A model generated the notes under the pieces. The model made no database searches. It saw only the letters and a program-made list of their open reading frames with translations, and had not been told where the DNA came from. The translations under genes were made by a program, and so were the position numbers. Shown one piece after another: positions 8,362-15,559 of a stretch of 64,000 bases of DNA. Location: NCBI RefSeq assembly GCF_026672275.1, contig NZ_JANQCD010000022.1:1-64000 (forward strand). Reading direction: 5' to 3'. Origin of the DNA: Marinifilum sp. D737. Its GTDB lineage: Bacteria; Bacteroidota; Bacteroidia; Bacteroidales; Marinifilaceae. Each line of letters starts with the position of its first letter. Position 1 is the stretch's first letter.

Positions 8362-9813
8362 TTATCCTACAGAGCCTTCCAAACTGATTTGAAGCAATTT
8401 TTGTGCTTCAACAGCGAACTCCATTGGCATTTTGTTGATTACCTCTTTTGCATATCCGTTTACAATCAAACCAATTGCATCCTCGGTATTGATACCACGC
8501 TGATTACAGTAGAAAATTTGGTCTTCACCAATTTTCGAAGTTGTAGCCTCATGCTCAACCTTTGCCGATTGATTACCAATTTCAAGATATGGGAAAGTAT
8601 GTGCACCACATTTATCGCCCAATAGCAACGAATCGCACTGCGAGAAGTTACGAGCACCTTCACAGTTTTTAGAAACCTTAACCAAACCACGATAAGAGTT
8701 GTTACTCTTACCTGCCGAAATCCCTTTCGAGATAATGGTAGACTTGGTATTGTTACCAATGTGAATCATTTTGGTTCCTGTATCGGCCTGTTGGTGATTG
8801 TTGGTTACCGCAACCGAGTAGAATTCACTTGAAGAACCATCACCTTTTAGGATAGTTGATGGATATTTCCAGGTTACAGCTGATCCAGTCTCCACCTGAG
8901 CCCACATCAGTTTAGAGTTAACCCCTTCGCAAATACCACGCTTGGTTACAAAGTTGTAAATACCACCTTTACCGTTCTTATCGCCAGGATACCAATTCTG
9001 AACCGTTGAGTATTTCACCTCAGCATTATCTTTCACAATAATTTCAACGATAGCAGCGTGTAACTGATTCTCGTCACGCATAGGAGCAGTACATCCTTCA
9101 AGGTAACTTACGTATGATTCCTCTTCACAAACAATCAAAGTTCTCTCGAACTGACCCGTATTTTCAGCATTGATACGGAAGTAAGTTGACAACTCCATTG
9201 GACAACGAACCCCCTTAGGAATGTAAACAAAGGAACCATCAGAGAATACAGCCGAGTTTAAAGCTGCAAAAAAGTTATCCTGAATTGGAACAACAGTTCC
9301 CATATATTCCTGAATCAAGTCCGGATGATCTTGAACTGCCTCGCTAAAAGAGCAGAAAATAATTCCTTTTTCGGCCAAAGCTTCTTTAAAGGTTGTTTTC
9401 ACCGATGAAGAGTCCATTACAACATCCACTGCAACATTGGCAAGTATCTTTTGCTCATCCAAAGGAATACCAAGCTTATCGAAAGTAGCTCTAATTTCCG
9501 GATCAACATCGTCCATACTCTCCAATTTTGCTTTTTGCTTAGGAGTAGAATAGTAAATGATATCCTGATAATCGATTTCAGGAATATCCAGATATGCCCA
9601 CTCTGGCATTTTCATTGTTTTCCAATGACGATAAGCTTTCAATCTGAAATCAAGCATAAACTTAGGCTCTTTCTTTTTAGCCGAAATCATGCGGATGATA
9701 TCTTCATTCAGACCTTTACCGATGTCATCGTTCTCAATGTCGGTTACAAAGCCATATTTGTATTCGCTCTCGGTAACCTCATTCAATATTTTATCTTGTT
9801 CTTCTTTCGCCAT
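8362..9813 (-). CDS. sufB: Fe-S cluster scaffold subunit SufB
   Basis: A 483-residue SufB, core scaffold of the SufBC2D iron-sulfur assembly complex. The start with [19 protein letters not shown], the central [26 protein letters not shown] region (the stretch [13 protein letters not shown] is near residue 190), and the C-terminal [18 protein letters not shown] and [21 protein letters not shown] blocks are all family hallmarks. It is the first gene of the operon. Its promoter probably lies in the direct repeat at 9951-10124, which would leave a 5' untranslated region of about 180 bases. Confidence 0.97.
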   Translation of the reverse strand: MAKEEQDKILNEVTESEYKYGFVTDIENDDIGKGLNEDIIRMISAKKKEPKFMLDFRLKAYRHWKTMKMPEWAYLDIPEIDYQDIIYYSTPKQKAKLESMDDVDPEIRATFDKLGIPLDEQKILANVAVDVVMDSSSVKTTFKEALAEKGIIFCSFSEAVQDHPDLIQEYMGTVVPIQDNFFAALNSAVFSDGSFVYIPKGVRCPMELSTYFRINAENTGQFERTLIVCEEESYVSYLEGCTAPMRDENQLHAAIVEIIVKDNAEVKYSTVQNWYPGDKNGKGGIYNFVTKRGICEGVNSKLMWAQVETGSAVTWKYPSTILKGDGSSSEFYSVAVTNNHQQADTGTKMIHIGNNTKSTIISKGISAGKSNNSYRGLVKVSKNCEGARNFSQCDSLLLGDKCGAHTFPYLEIGNQSAKVEHEATTSKIGEDQIFYCNQRGINTEDAIGLIVNGYAKEVINKMPMEFAVEAQKLLQISLEGSVG

Positions 9814-9950
9814 AATACCAAAATATTAGATCCTGACCGATTTCATTCGCTTACGCGGAATTAGCCCTGGTTACATATCATTAAGATTCAATTTTCTCCT
9901 CGAAGCTATTCTTTGTTAGGTCATAAAAAACCTGCAGTTTCTGCAAAGCA

Positions 9951-10124
9951 AATAAGAATTTGTGATATATCCCCCTCAAGCCCTTCTGAAATCAAGTGCA
10001 AATATAAGAAAGTATTTAAATATCTTACTGATATGATGCAATAAAATACTTCCAAGTCCTTATTAACTGAAACGTAAAAATTTCGGTTTGGATACGTTTG
10101 CGAAAAAGAAATAACAGACTTAAT
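9951..10124. repeat. 174-bp direct repeat, copy A (upstream of sufB)
   Basis: Aligned by eye, 9951-10124 matches 12363-12535 over its whole length with about a dozen differences (roughly 93% identity), one of them a one-base gap. On the minus strand each copy carries a TAnnTTTG promoter box: TATATTTG at 10006-9999 here, TATGTTTG in copy B. The similarity stops sharply at both ends. The stretch 9814-10550 holds no gene; besides this repeat it has only the hairpin at 10301-10331 and an HTH-gene leader. Confidence 0.85.
9999..10006 (-). promoter_or_regulatory. Probable sufB promoter box
   Basis: TATATTTG on the minus strand fits the Bacteroidota -7 box TAnnTTTG and faces sufB, 186 bases before its ATG. 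No good TTTG -33 box is found at the usual distance, so the call is moderate. The same box is kept (TATGTTTG) in direct repeat copy B, where no gene for it to drive is nearby. Confidence 0.45.
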
Positions 10125-10300
10125 CATGATTCCAAACATTTTCTTCCTGCAGATAAAAACCATCCTTTACACCATTGACAATCTAACCTATAATATTAAC
10201 AACAACATGAGTTCAATATATATCTTATTAATTTACCGTTGATTAATGACAACTGACTTAATAAATCATTACTTCTTAATACTTAGTTTGGAATATTTTC

Positions 10301-10331
10301 CCTATTAGCTAAAGGCTAATAGCTAAAAGCT
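10301..10331. repeat. Hairpin related to the sufC-sufB repeat
   Basis: CTATTAGCTAAAGGCTAATAG is a short stem-loop followed by CTAAAAGCTT. Its building blocks (CTATTAGC, GCTAATAG, AGCTAAAAGCT) are those of the inverted repeat at 8211-8356. Confidence 0.5.
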
Positions 10332-10534
10332 TATTCGATCAAAAAAGTAAATTTTAAATTACCAGTTTGTTTGATTGAGTTTCTTAGGTCGAACTCACGT
10401 TAATATACATAAGTTAAAACAAAAAGCTAATCACATCAATACATCACTTGATAATAAAAAAAATAACGCTCATCACTTTTTTAACAGAACATAAGTTGCG
10501 TTTTTTTAATTTTAAGAATAAATAAACCAATTAT

Positions 10535-10543
10535 AGGGAGAGG
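10535..10543 (+). promoter_or_regulatory. Strong Shine-Dalgarno site before the first HTH gene
   Basis: AGGGAGAGG lies 7 bases before the ATG at 10551. Such purine-rich sites are uncommon in Bacteroidota, where most starts here are preceded only by A/T-rich sequence. It fixes the start of this small gene and may point to a gene acquired from elsewhere. Confidence 0.55.
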
Positions 10544-10550
10544 TTGTATT

Positions 10551-10757
10551 ATGAATTACGAAACAATTCTTAAAAGAAATGAACGTTTAAAATATCTAAT
10601 TCAAAATAAAAACACCGGAACTCCGGAAGAATTAGCTAAAAAACTAAACACTTCAGTCAGCACTGTTTTTCGGATGGTAAAAGCACTTAAGAATTTAGGA
10701 GAACCAATTGTGTATTCTAAAATTCGAAAAACCTATTACTACAACAATAATATGTGA
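10551..10757 (+). CDS. Small HTH DNA-binding protein, module A
   Basis: A 68-residue protein made of almost nothing but a helix-turn-helix: NTGTPEELAKKLNTSVSTVFRMVKAL (about 22-47) has the shape of an HTH_11/DeoR-type winged-helix N-terminus, followed by a short wing-like tail LGEPIVYSKIRKTYYY. It is a paralogue of the 67-residue protein at 12751-12954 (shared pattern NTGTPxELAKxLNxSxxxxxRxxKxLKxxxxPIxYSxxxxxY). Each is followed by a similar structured leader and a cargo gene. I infer a local regulator of the downstream cargo; this is not shown by the sequence. Start fixed by the Shine-Dalgarno site. Confidence 0.8.
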   Translation: MNYETILKRNERLKYLIQNKNTGTPEELAKKLNTSVSTVFRMVKALKNLGEPIVYSKIRKTYYYNNNM

Positions 10758-10915
10758 AAGCAATCAAAACGCTTTAACCTCTAAAAAAATGACACTTCAA
10801 TCTATTTCTTATTTAGAACGGAAGTCTTCATACACAGTGAACCCCTAAGATAACAAGCATGAAGCTTATGTTTTATTAAAACATCCACCCATTAAATAGA
10901 CTTAATAAAAATAAT

Positions 10916-11055
10916 CAAACTGTCACCTCGTGATAGTTTGCTTACATAACTTAGTTCTCGAGTTCATTCAATTGCGCAAAAGAAAAAAAACTCAAGCCTA
11001 TTATCTCGTTTGAGGAGATAAGGGCAAAAATCAATTTTTTGTCTAATTTAAAATT
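10916..11055 (+). ncRNA. Structured leader, module A
   Basis: Non-coding stretch between the HTH gene and the peptide gene. Stem P1: 10916-10926 pairs with 10930-10940 (11 consecutive pairs, one G-U). Then TAACTTAG (10947-10954). Stem P2: CTCGAGTT (10957-10964) with AACTCAAG (10989-10996), one mismatch. Stem P3: TTATCTC (11001-11007) with GAGATAA (11015-11021), extended by CCT/GGG. Then GGGC, an A-rich link and TTTTGTCTAATT (11037-11048), 7 bases before the ATG at 11056. The leader at 12958-13100 has the same order and nearly the same distances. It may be a regulatory RNA, or a DNA operator for the small HTH protein. Confidence 0.6.
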
Positions 11056-11342
11056 ATGAATAAAATTAACAAAAAGTTTATTCTTGGTATCGCATTAAGT
11101 ATGATTTTTCTTTAGCAATTATGCAAGGTATTAGCCAAAAGAACATGCAACAGCAAACAAAGAATATACAGCAAGTTAGCGCAGGGTGTATCGTTTTAGC
11201 AGCTTATTCTGACAATAAAGCAGTTTCAGCAGTATCAGGTGTCTACGGAGGTTGTGTACTGGAATTTGCCGCAAGCTCATGCGGAGTATGGGGGGCAATG
11301 GGTCCAGTTGGTTGGATGATAGGTGGAGGATTGGCATTATAG
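11056..11342 (+). pseudogene. Bacteriocin-like secreted peptide gene with a one-base frame break
   Basis: The ATG at 11056, just after the conserved leader, opens a frame that reads MNKINKKFILGIALSMIFL and stops at 11113-11115. The frame shifted by -1 continues at once from the same place to 11342. Adding one T in the T run at 11104-11109 joins them into a 95-residue protein: a basic then hydrophobic signal-like N-terminus, a Gln-rich linker, and a C-terminus with three Cys (45, 67, 76) and the Gly-rich hydrophobic end GVWGAMGPVGWMIGGGLAL. That build resembles small hydrophobic bacteriocins, but I recognise no family. The break may be a real mutation, a homopolymer sequencing error, or less likely a -1 frameshift. 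A membrane protein gene follows 32 bases later. Confidence 0.6.
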
Positions 11343-11374
11343 TATTAATTTTATGAATATCACCTTATTAAATT

Positions 11375-11974
11375 ATGGCAACAAACAAAACGAAATTAAC
11401 ATTATCTGTTCTGTCAATTATTACAATAACTTTAGGAATAATTATATGGCAAGTATTTGATAAAGTAAACAATACGGTAATTTTAACAATAATTCCTATC
11501 TGTCTTATAGTAATGTTGACAACATTTTACTTTTGGAAAACAAATTCAGAAAATTTGGGCTCTACATTATTTTTTGAATTAGAATCAAAAAGAAAAATAA
11601 AATCAACAGTCACTCAAATAATTATGAAGACCATACTTTATGTACTCTTGTTTTTTAATTTTTACTTCTTTTCAAATAGTCAATTCAACTTTTTTTATTC
11701 TTGTATATACCTTGGGATCTTTCTAGTAATTAACATTGTGTATTTCATGCAAGAAATGCTAGTAGTGGACTCTAAAAAAATAAGACATTCACCAAGATGG
11801 AGTACAAAATGGAAAAATATCAATAATTACAGTCTTAATTCCGACTCTAGAATACTATCAATCAAAAAAACAAATGGTCAGGTAATCCAAATATCGGGGA
11901 TCATGCAAAAAGATTTAAAAGATGTAGAAACAGCAATTAAAAAACATCTATACGCTAACACTAAAAAATCATAG
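11375..11974 (+). CDS. Unknown four-helix membrane protein, possible immunity protein
   Basis: A 199-residue protein with four predicted membrane helices (about 8-26, 34-54, 82-100, 104-125) and a soluble C-terminal domain of about 70 residues (LSIKKTNGQVIQISGIMQKDL and a final amphipathic helix), vaguely like a bacterial PH-type domain. I recognise no family. It lies 32 bases after the bacteriocin-like peptide gene on the same strand. By position, it could protect the producer from that peptide, but this is inference only. Confidence 0.65.
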   Translation: MATNKTKLTLSVLSIITITLGIIIWQVFDKVNNTVILTIIPICLIVMLTTFYFWKTNSENLGSTLFFELESKRKIKSTVTQIIMKTILYVLLFFNFYFFSNSQFNFFYSCIYLGIFLVINIVYFMQEMLVVDSKKIRHSPRWSTKWKNINNYSLNSDSRILSIKKTNGQVIQISGIMQKDLKDVETAIKKHLYANTKKS

Positions 11975-12048
11975 CCAGTGAAATATATAAAACTCAATTT
12001 GTATGTTATAGAATTTAATTCTTATGATACACCGTTCAATTACAATTT

Positions 12049-12309
12049 ATGACTCTCAAAAATATTAAAAACGCGAAATGCTTTTGGATATTTTTTCTTA
12101 TATCTTCTTGTATTTGGATAACGTCCTTATTGATTAGGTTGTTTTGTATAAGTTCTCAAGATTTACAACCACTTCTCGAGCTATCTAAATCGCATCAAGA
12201 TGCTACAATAAACAAATTAATACACTTAATGAAAAATTTCTTTATGCACAACCAAACTTTATTTGAGACATTAGAAAGCTTGAGTTTAACCGATAAAGTT
12301 AAGGTGTAG
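12049..12309 (+). CDS. Small unknown protein with one membrane segment
   Basis: An 86-residue reading frame with one hydrophobic segment (about 12-32, FWIFFLISSCIWITSLLIRLF) and a polar C-terminal half rich in Leu, His and Asn. No family recognised. It is 74 bases after the four-helix membrane protein on the same strand and ends 53 bases before direct repeat copy B. It may be a short member of the peptide/immunity group or only a chance frame; codon use looks plausible but the length gives little support. Confidence 0.4.
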   Translation: MTLKNIKNAKCFWIFFLISSCIWITSLLIRLFCISSQDLQPLLELSKSHQDATINKLIHLMKNFFMHNQTLFETLESLSLTDKVKV

Positions 12310-12362
12310 AAAAACTAAATCACCTCAATTTCAGGATTGAAATACGATGAATTTCTAAATCG

Positions 12363-12535
12363 AATAAGAATTTGTGAACTATCCCCCTCAAGCCCTTCTG
12401 AAATCAAGTGCAAACATAAGAAAGCATTTAAATATCTTACTGATATGATGCAATAAAACACTCCCAAGTCCATATTAACTGAAACATAAAAATTTCGGTT
12501 TGGATATGTTCGCAAAAAGAAAGAACAGACTTAAT
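12363..12535. repeat. 174-bp direct repeat, copy B
   Basis: Near-copy of 9951-10124 (173 bases, about 93% identical by eye), 2412 bases downstream and in the same orientation. It includes the minus-strand TATGTTTG box although no minus-strand gene follows. The rest of 12310-12750 holds no gene; it is AT-rich with a GTTTAACATTGTTTAACA repeat just before the second HTH gene (about 12655-12672). Confidence 0.85.
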
Positions 12536-12750
12536 TATCTTCATTCCTCATTGTAAGCAGAAAAAATATTAAATCAACACCACCCATTTAACACTTTAAA
12601 TTCACACAATTTAACCGCTGATAAAATCCTATTTGACGTAATAAAAAAACAACCGTTTAACATTGTTTAACATTTTTAAGGGTTACCTTTTTAATAAAGA
12701 GGGAATTAATAGATACAAACCACACAAAAACCAATTTAAAAATTAACCAA

Positions 12751-12954
12751 ATGACACATTTAGAATTACTAGAAAAAACCGAATACCTAAAAGAGATCAT
12801 AAAAAAAGGTAATACGGGAACACCACAGGAATTAGCCAAAAGATTAAACATTTCAGAACGGAGCCTTTCCCGTCTCATAAAAAACTTAAAGGAAGCTAAT
12901 TTTCCCATCATTTATTCGCGCACAAAACAATCATACATAACAGAAGAATTCTAA
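12751..12954 (+). CDS. Small HTH DNA-binding protein, module B
   Basis: A 67-residue paralogue of the protein at 10551-10757, with the same layout: N-terminal helix, NTGTPQELAKRLNISERSLSRLIKNL helix-turn-helix (about 21-46), and the short tail FPIIYSRTKQSYI. Identity between the two is only about 45% although the direct repeats before them are about 93% identical, so the repeats are either younger or under stronger constraint than the genes. No Shine-Dalgarno site here (AACCAA before ATG). It is followed 3 bases later by the structured leader of module B. Confidence 0.8.
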   Translation: MTHLELLEKTEYLKEIIKKGNTGTPQELAKRLNISERSLSRLIKNLKEANFPIIYSRTKQSYITEEF

Positions 12955-12957
12955 ATA

Positions 12958-13100
12958 AGCTCGTCGCCAAAATATGGCGATGAGCTTTCCTAACTTAGCC
13001 CTTGAGTTGTAAACAATACGCTTTCAAAGCTCAAGACTTAGGATTCTTATCATGAGTTAGGGGCGAAATTATTTCTTTTGTCTAATTAAATTAATACAAA
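12958..13100 (+). ncRNA. Structured leader, module B
   Basis: Stem P1: 12958-12968 pairs with 12976-12986 (11 consecutive pairs, one G-U) but with a sequence different from module A, so the pairing is kept while most bases have changed. Then TAACTTAG (12991-12998), identical to A and again 2 bases before stem P2: CTTGAGTT (13001-13008) with AGCTCAAG (13028-13035). Then a less clear pairing region, GGGGC (13060-13064), and TTTTGTCTAATT (13076-13087), identical to A. From P2 to this last box is 75 bases here and 80 in A. The ATG of the cargo gene follows at 13101. Alternative pairing of CTCA in P2 with a downstream TGAG is possible in both leaders. Confidence 0.6.
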
Positions 13101-13592
13101 ATGAAAAACAACGACCTTATTCAAGTAGTCTTCACCGAAGAAGAATTGACAGCAAACAAAACGCATTTAGATGAATTGTTAACAACTGCAACCAAAAATG
13201 CTCCGGAACTGTCGTCAGAAGAAAGAACACGTTATGGGAAAATTGGCGGCACAAACAAATTACTGGTAGATAAAGCTCACTTGTTTATGCAGCAAAATCC
13301 AAGTTTGATTCCTGCTTTTGTGAATATGGAAGAATTTGCACGTGATTTTAAAGCTCGTGAAGAAATTGAGGGAATGATACAAAAGCTTGAACTCATCACT
13401 CGACGCTTGAGTGATACCAAAATACTTCTCGATAACGATAACTACAATGATGCCATGGCATTCTATCGTGCAATTCGCTATTACGCCGGGGAGCAGGAAC
13501 AAATGGCTATTCCTATTTATGAAGAAATGAAGCAGTTTTTCCCTCATGGTAAGAAAAAGGAGGAAGAAAAAGCTGAAACCGAAAACAAATAA
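13101..13592 (+). CDS. Unknown 163-residue cytoplasmic protein
   Basis: A mostly helical, charged protein without signal peptide or membrane segment. It begins MKNNDLIQVVFTEEELTA, has a central EERTRYGKIGGTNKLLVDKAH segment and ends in a Lys/Glu-rich tail (KKKEEEKAETENK). It reminds me of hypothetical proteins common in Bacteroidota, but I can give no function. It follows the module B leader, the same kind of leader that precedes the bacteriocin-like peptide, so the two unrelated proteins may share control. A good terminator follows. Confidence 0.75.
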   Translation: MKNNDLIQVVFTEEELTANKTHLDELLTTATKNAPELSSEERTRYGKIGGTNKLLVDKAHLFMQQNPSLIPAFVNMEEFARDFKAREEIEGMIQKLELITRRLSDTKILLDNDNYNDAMAFYRAIRYYAGEQEQMAIPIYEEMKQFFPHGKKKEEEKAETENK

Positions 13593-13642
13593 TCCAATTT
13601 ATTTGATTGTATTAGTGGCACGGTTTTTTCCGACAATTTCAT

Positions 13643-13683
13643 AAGCGGAACCTTAGCCTTAGCCCTTAATGGTTCCGTTTTAT
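13643..13683 (+). terminator. Terminator after the 163-residue protein gene
   Basis: AAGCGGAACC (13643-13652) pairs with GGTTCCGTTT (13671-13680) with one G-U, around an 18-base loop, and runs into TTTTATTTCT. It lies 50 bases after the stop codon. Confidence 0.8.
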
Positions 13684-14157
13684 TTCTCTAGTCTCGAGGC
13701 TTAAAATATATAAGTAAAGGATAGAAAAACATACATTTTCCTTTGATTTTCACACCTTTTTGCATGATTTACAAAGATAAACGTTCGAATTTAATTCTTC
13801 GAAGCTTAAAAATCATGACTATAACCTTGATTTTCTATCCTATAAATTTGTTTAACTATGTTTTAGGATTGAATTTTTAAGCTAAAGGCATCAAATTCAT
13901 ACTTCGAGGCATTTAATTAAAGCCTAAACCCACCTCCTTTTCTAAAAAAGGTATGGTTTTAATTCTTCAACCTCTACAATTTATTAAAACACCCCTTCCA
14001 CGCTTAAAAAATTATAGTTCAACAAACGATGACAAACTAAAAAAGTAGTTATTTTTTGATTATTTAACACTTTCCTTACGCATTGTTAACTTTTAATTCC
14101 ATACATTCATATCGTTATTTATTATATGGTTAATCAAATCACAAAAGCATTTACCAC
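13684..14157. other. Gene-free AT-rich spacer
   Basis: No convincing gene. It holds a 10-base inverted repeat GGATAGAAAA (13719-13728) / TTTTCTATCC (13831-13840) and several short echoes of TCGAGGCTTAAA and TTCGAAGCTTAAA. A 38-codon frame at 13764-13880 with a hydrophobic stretch could be a decayed gene start, but nothing supports expression. Confidence 0.4.
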
Positions 14158-15549
14158 ATGAACAAGCCAATTTACATTGCATTTTTGCTATTAAACCTAC
14201 TAAGTAGCACCGCCAATGCACAAATTCAAGTCAACTCTAAAGTGGTTGATAAAGAAAGCGGAAAAGCCATTCCGTTTGCCAATATCTCCATTGCCAACAC
14301 CACAAAAGGCAGCATGAGCAATCAGGAAGGAGATTTTCAACTCTACATTCCTCTGTCAGGCTTAAATACCAGGGTTTTGATTAGTAGCTTAGGCTATAAA
14401 AGCATAAGTATACATCCTAAAGAAATTGGAAAAACCATTGAATTATCACCCGTTTCTTATGGCATTTCGGAGGTAAAAATATCTGCCAATAAACTGATGA
14501 ATGATCCGAAAAAGATTCTAAAGGAATGCATGAAAGCTGCACCTGGTTTTAGGCCCGATCAGCCCTACATCAACAAAGGTTTCATGAGACAAACTCACTT
14601 GCTCAATAAAAAGTATGTAAAACTCATAGAAGCTGCACTGTTTACCTACTCTACTCCCAACGAAAAGGCCAGCAAAGTGCACATACTCGAAAAAAGAAAC
14701 AGCTACGACAACAGAGAAATTGATGCCAAAAAATTAGGTTTCTTTAAGAAATGGGAAAGCACAAGATACAATAAAGCCAAACGAGAAGCGGAGAACTACA
14801 ATCCTGGCAAAGAAGAGCTATTGGAATTAATACGTGAGAGCGATGAGAAAAGAAATTCTGTAAGAAAAATCAAACAATTGAAAACCGCCTACCAAGCTAA
14901 AATAAAAGACCTAAGGCTTAGTTTAAATGACATATACAACGATAAAAACTCTCAATTAAAACTAGATACCATTCTGGAGAATGATGGAGAAGGAATCTAT
15001 AAAATAAAGATACTTCCTACGGCCAAAGAATTAAAAAGCAGTCCTTTTATTAGCATTGGCTACCTTCTTATATCAACCAAGGATTTTGCTTTGTATGAAC
15101 TTAAATATGGAATGACAAAGAACCCAAAAATTGCTAACCTACAACAAGTGGCATTTATTAACCTTGTTAAATCAAACTTCACCCTAAAATACAAACGCTA
15201 TAAAGGCAAGCTTTACCCTTCGTACTTTAAAAGAAACAGTTTTGATCTAACTGGAATGTCTGATGTTAAAATTCACTTAGAAAAAGCCAAATATCCACGC
15301 ATTTGCCAAGAGTTTTTATTTACCGAAATCATTGACAACACAAAAGAAGTAAAACAAAACCTACCAGCGAAATGGAACGACAAGCTATATGAAGATAGCG
15401 AGTACCATCCTGAATTTTGGGAGAATTACACCATACTGCTTGAAACCAAAGATGAAGCCAAGCTTCGCAAGGATTTAGAGAGTGAGGTAAGCCTGAAAGA
15501 ACAATACCAACATGCTACCGATAGCATTCGAATTAATCAAATCAATTAA
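14158..15549 (+). CDS. Exported carboxypeptidase-regulatory-like domain protein, paralogue 1
   Basis: A 463-residue protein with a signal peptide (about 1-21, ending TANAQ) and an N-terminal CarboxypepD_reg-like beta-sandwich: VVDKESGKAIPFANISIANT at 29-48, then NQEGDFQLYIP and LISSLGYKSISI. The remaining 330 residues have no named family I can identify. It shares this whole layout with the next gene, including RQTHLLNKKYVKLIEAA in the middle and YHPEFWENYTILL near the end, so the two are tandem paralogues. Such domains are common on Bacteroidota surface proteins. First gene of a four-gene plus-strand operon. Confidence 0.85.
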   Translation: MNKPIYIAFLLLNLLSSTANAQIQVNSKVVDKESGKAIPFANISIANTTKGSMSNQEGDFQLYIPLSGLNTRVLISSLGYKSISIHPKEIGKTIELSPVSYGISEVKISANKLMNDPKKILKECMKAAPGFRPDQPYINKGFMRQTHLLNKKYVKLIEAALFTYSTPNEKASKVHILEKRNSYDNREIDAKKLGFFKKWESTRYNKAKREAENYNPGKEELLELIRESDEKRNSVRKIKQLKTAYQAKIKDLRLSLNDIYNDKNSQLKLDTILENDGEGIYKIKILPTAKELKSSPFISIGYLLISTKDFALYELKYGMTKNPKIANLQQVAFINLVKSNFTLKYKRYKGKLYPSYFKRNSFDLTGMSDVKIHLEKAKYPRICQEFLFTEIIDNTKEVKQNLPAKWNDKLYEDSEYHPEFWENYTILLETKDEAKLRKDLESEVSLKEQYQHATDSIRINQIN

Positions 15550-15559
15550 TTCCCAGCCT

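Noticed and set aside
11101-11115. Canonical -1 frameshift site in the peptide gene
   Set aside because: The T run lacks a full X XXY YYZ slippery heptamer in the right frame and no clear downstream pseudoknot was seen; a lost base is simpler, though recoding is not excluded.
9921-12515. Minus-strand proteins of about 80 and 66 residues in the direct repeats
   Set aside because: They look alike only because the DNA repeat is nearly identical. They overlap the promoter box and show no known domain.
10916-13100. Leaders as integron attC sites
   Set aside because: Module B has CCTAAC ... GTTAGGG ends and an inner palindrome, which recalls attC. But the ends do not fit RYYYAAC/GTTRRRY, module A lacks the matching right end, and no integrase is present.
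13764-13880. 38-residue open frame with a hydrophobic stretch
   Set aside because: It faintly recalls the start of a TonB-dependent receptor, but it is too short and lacks support from context.
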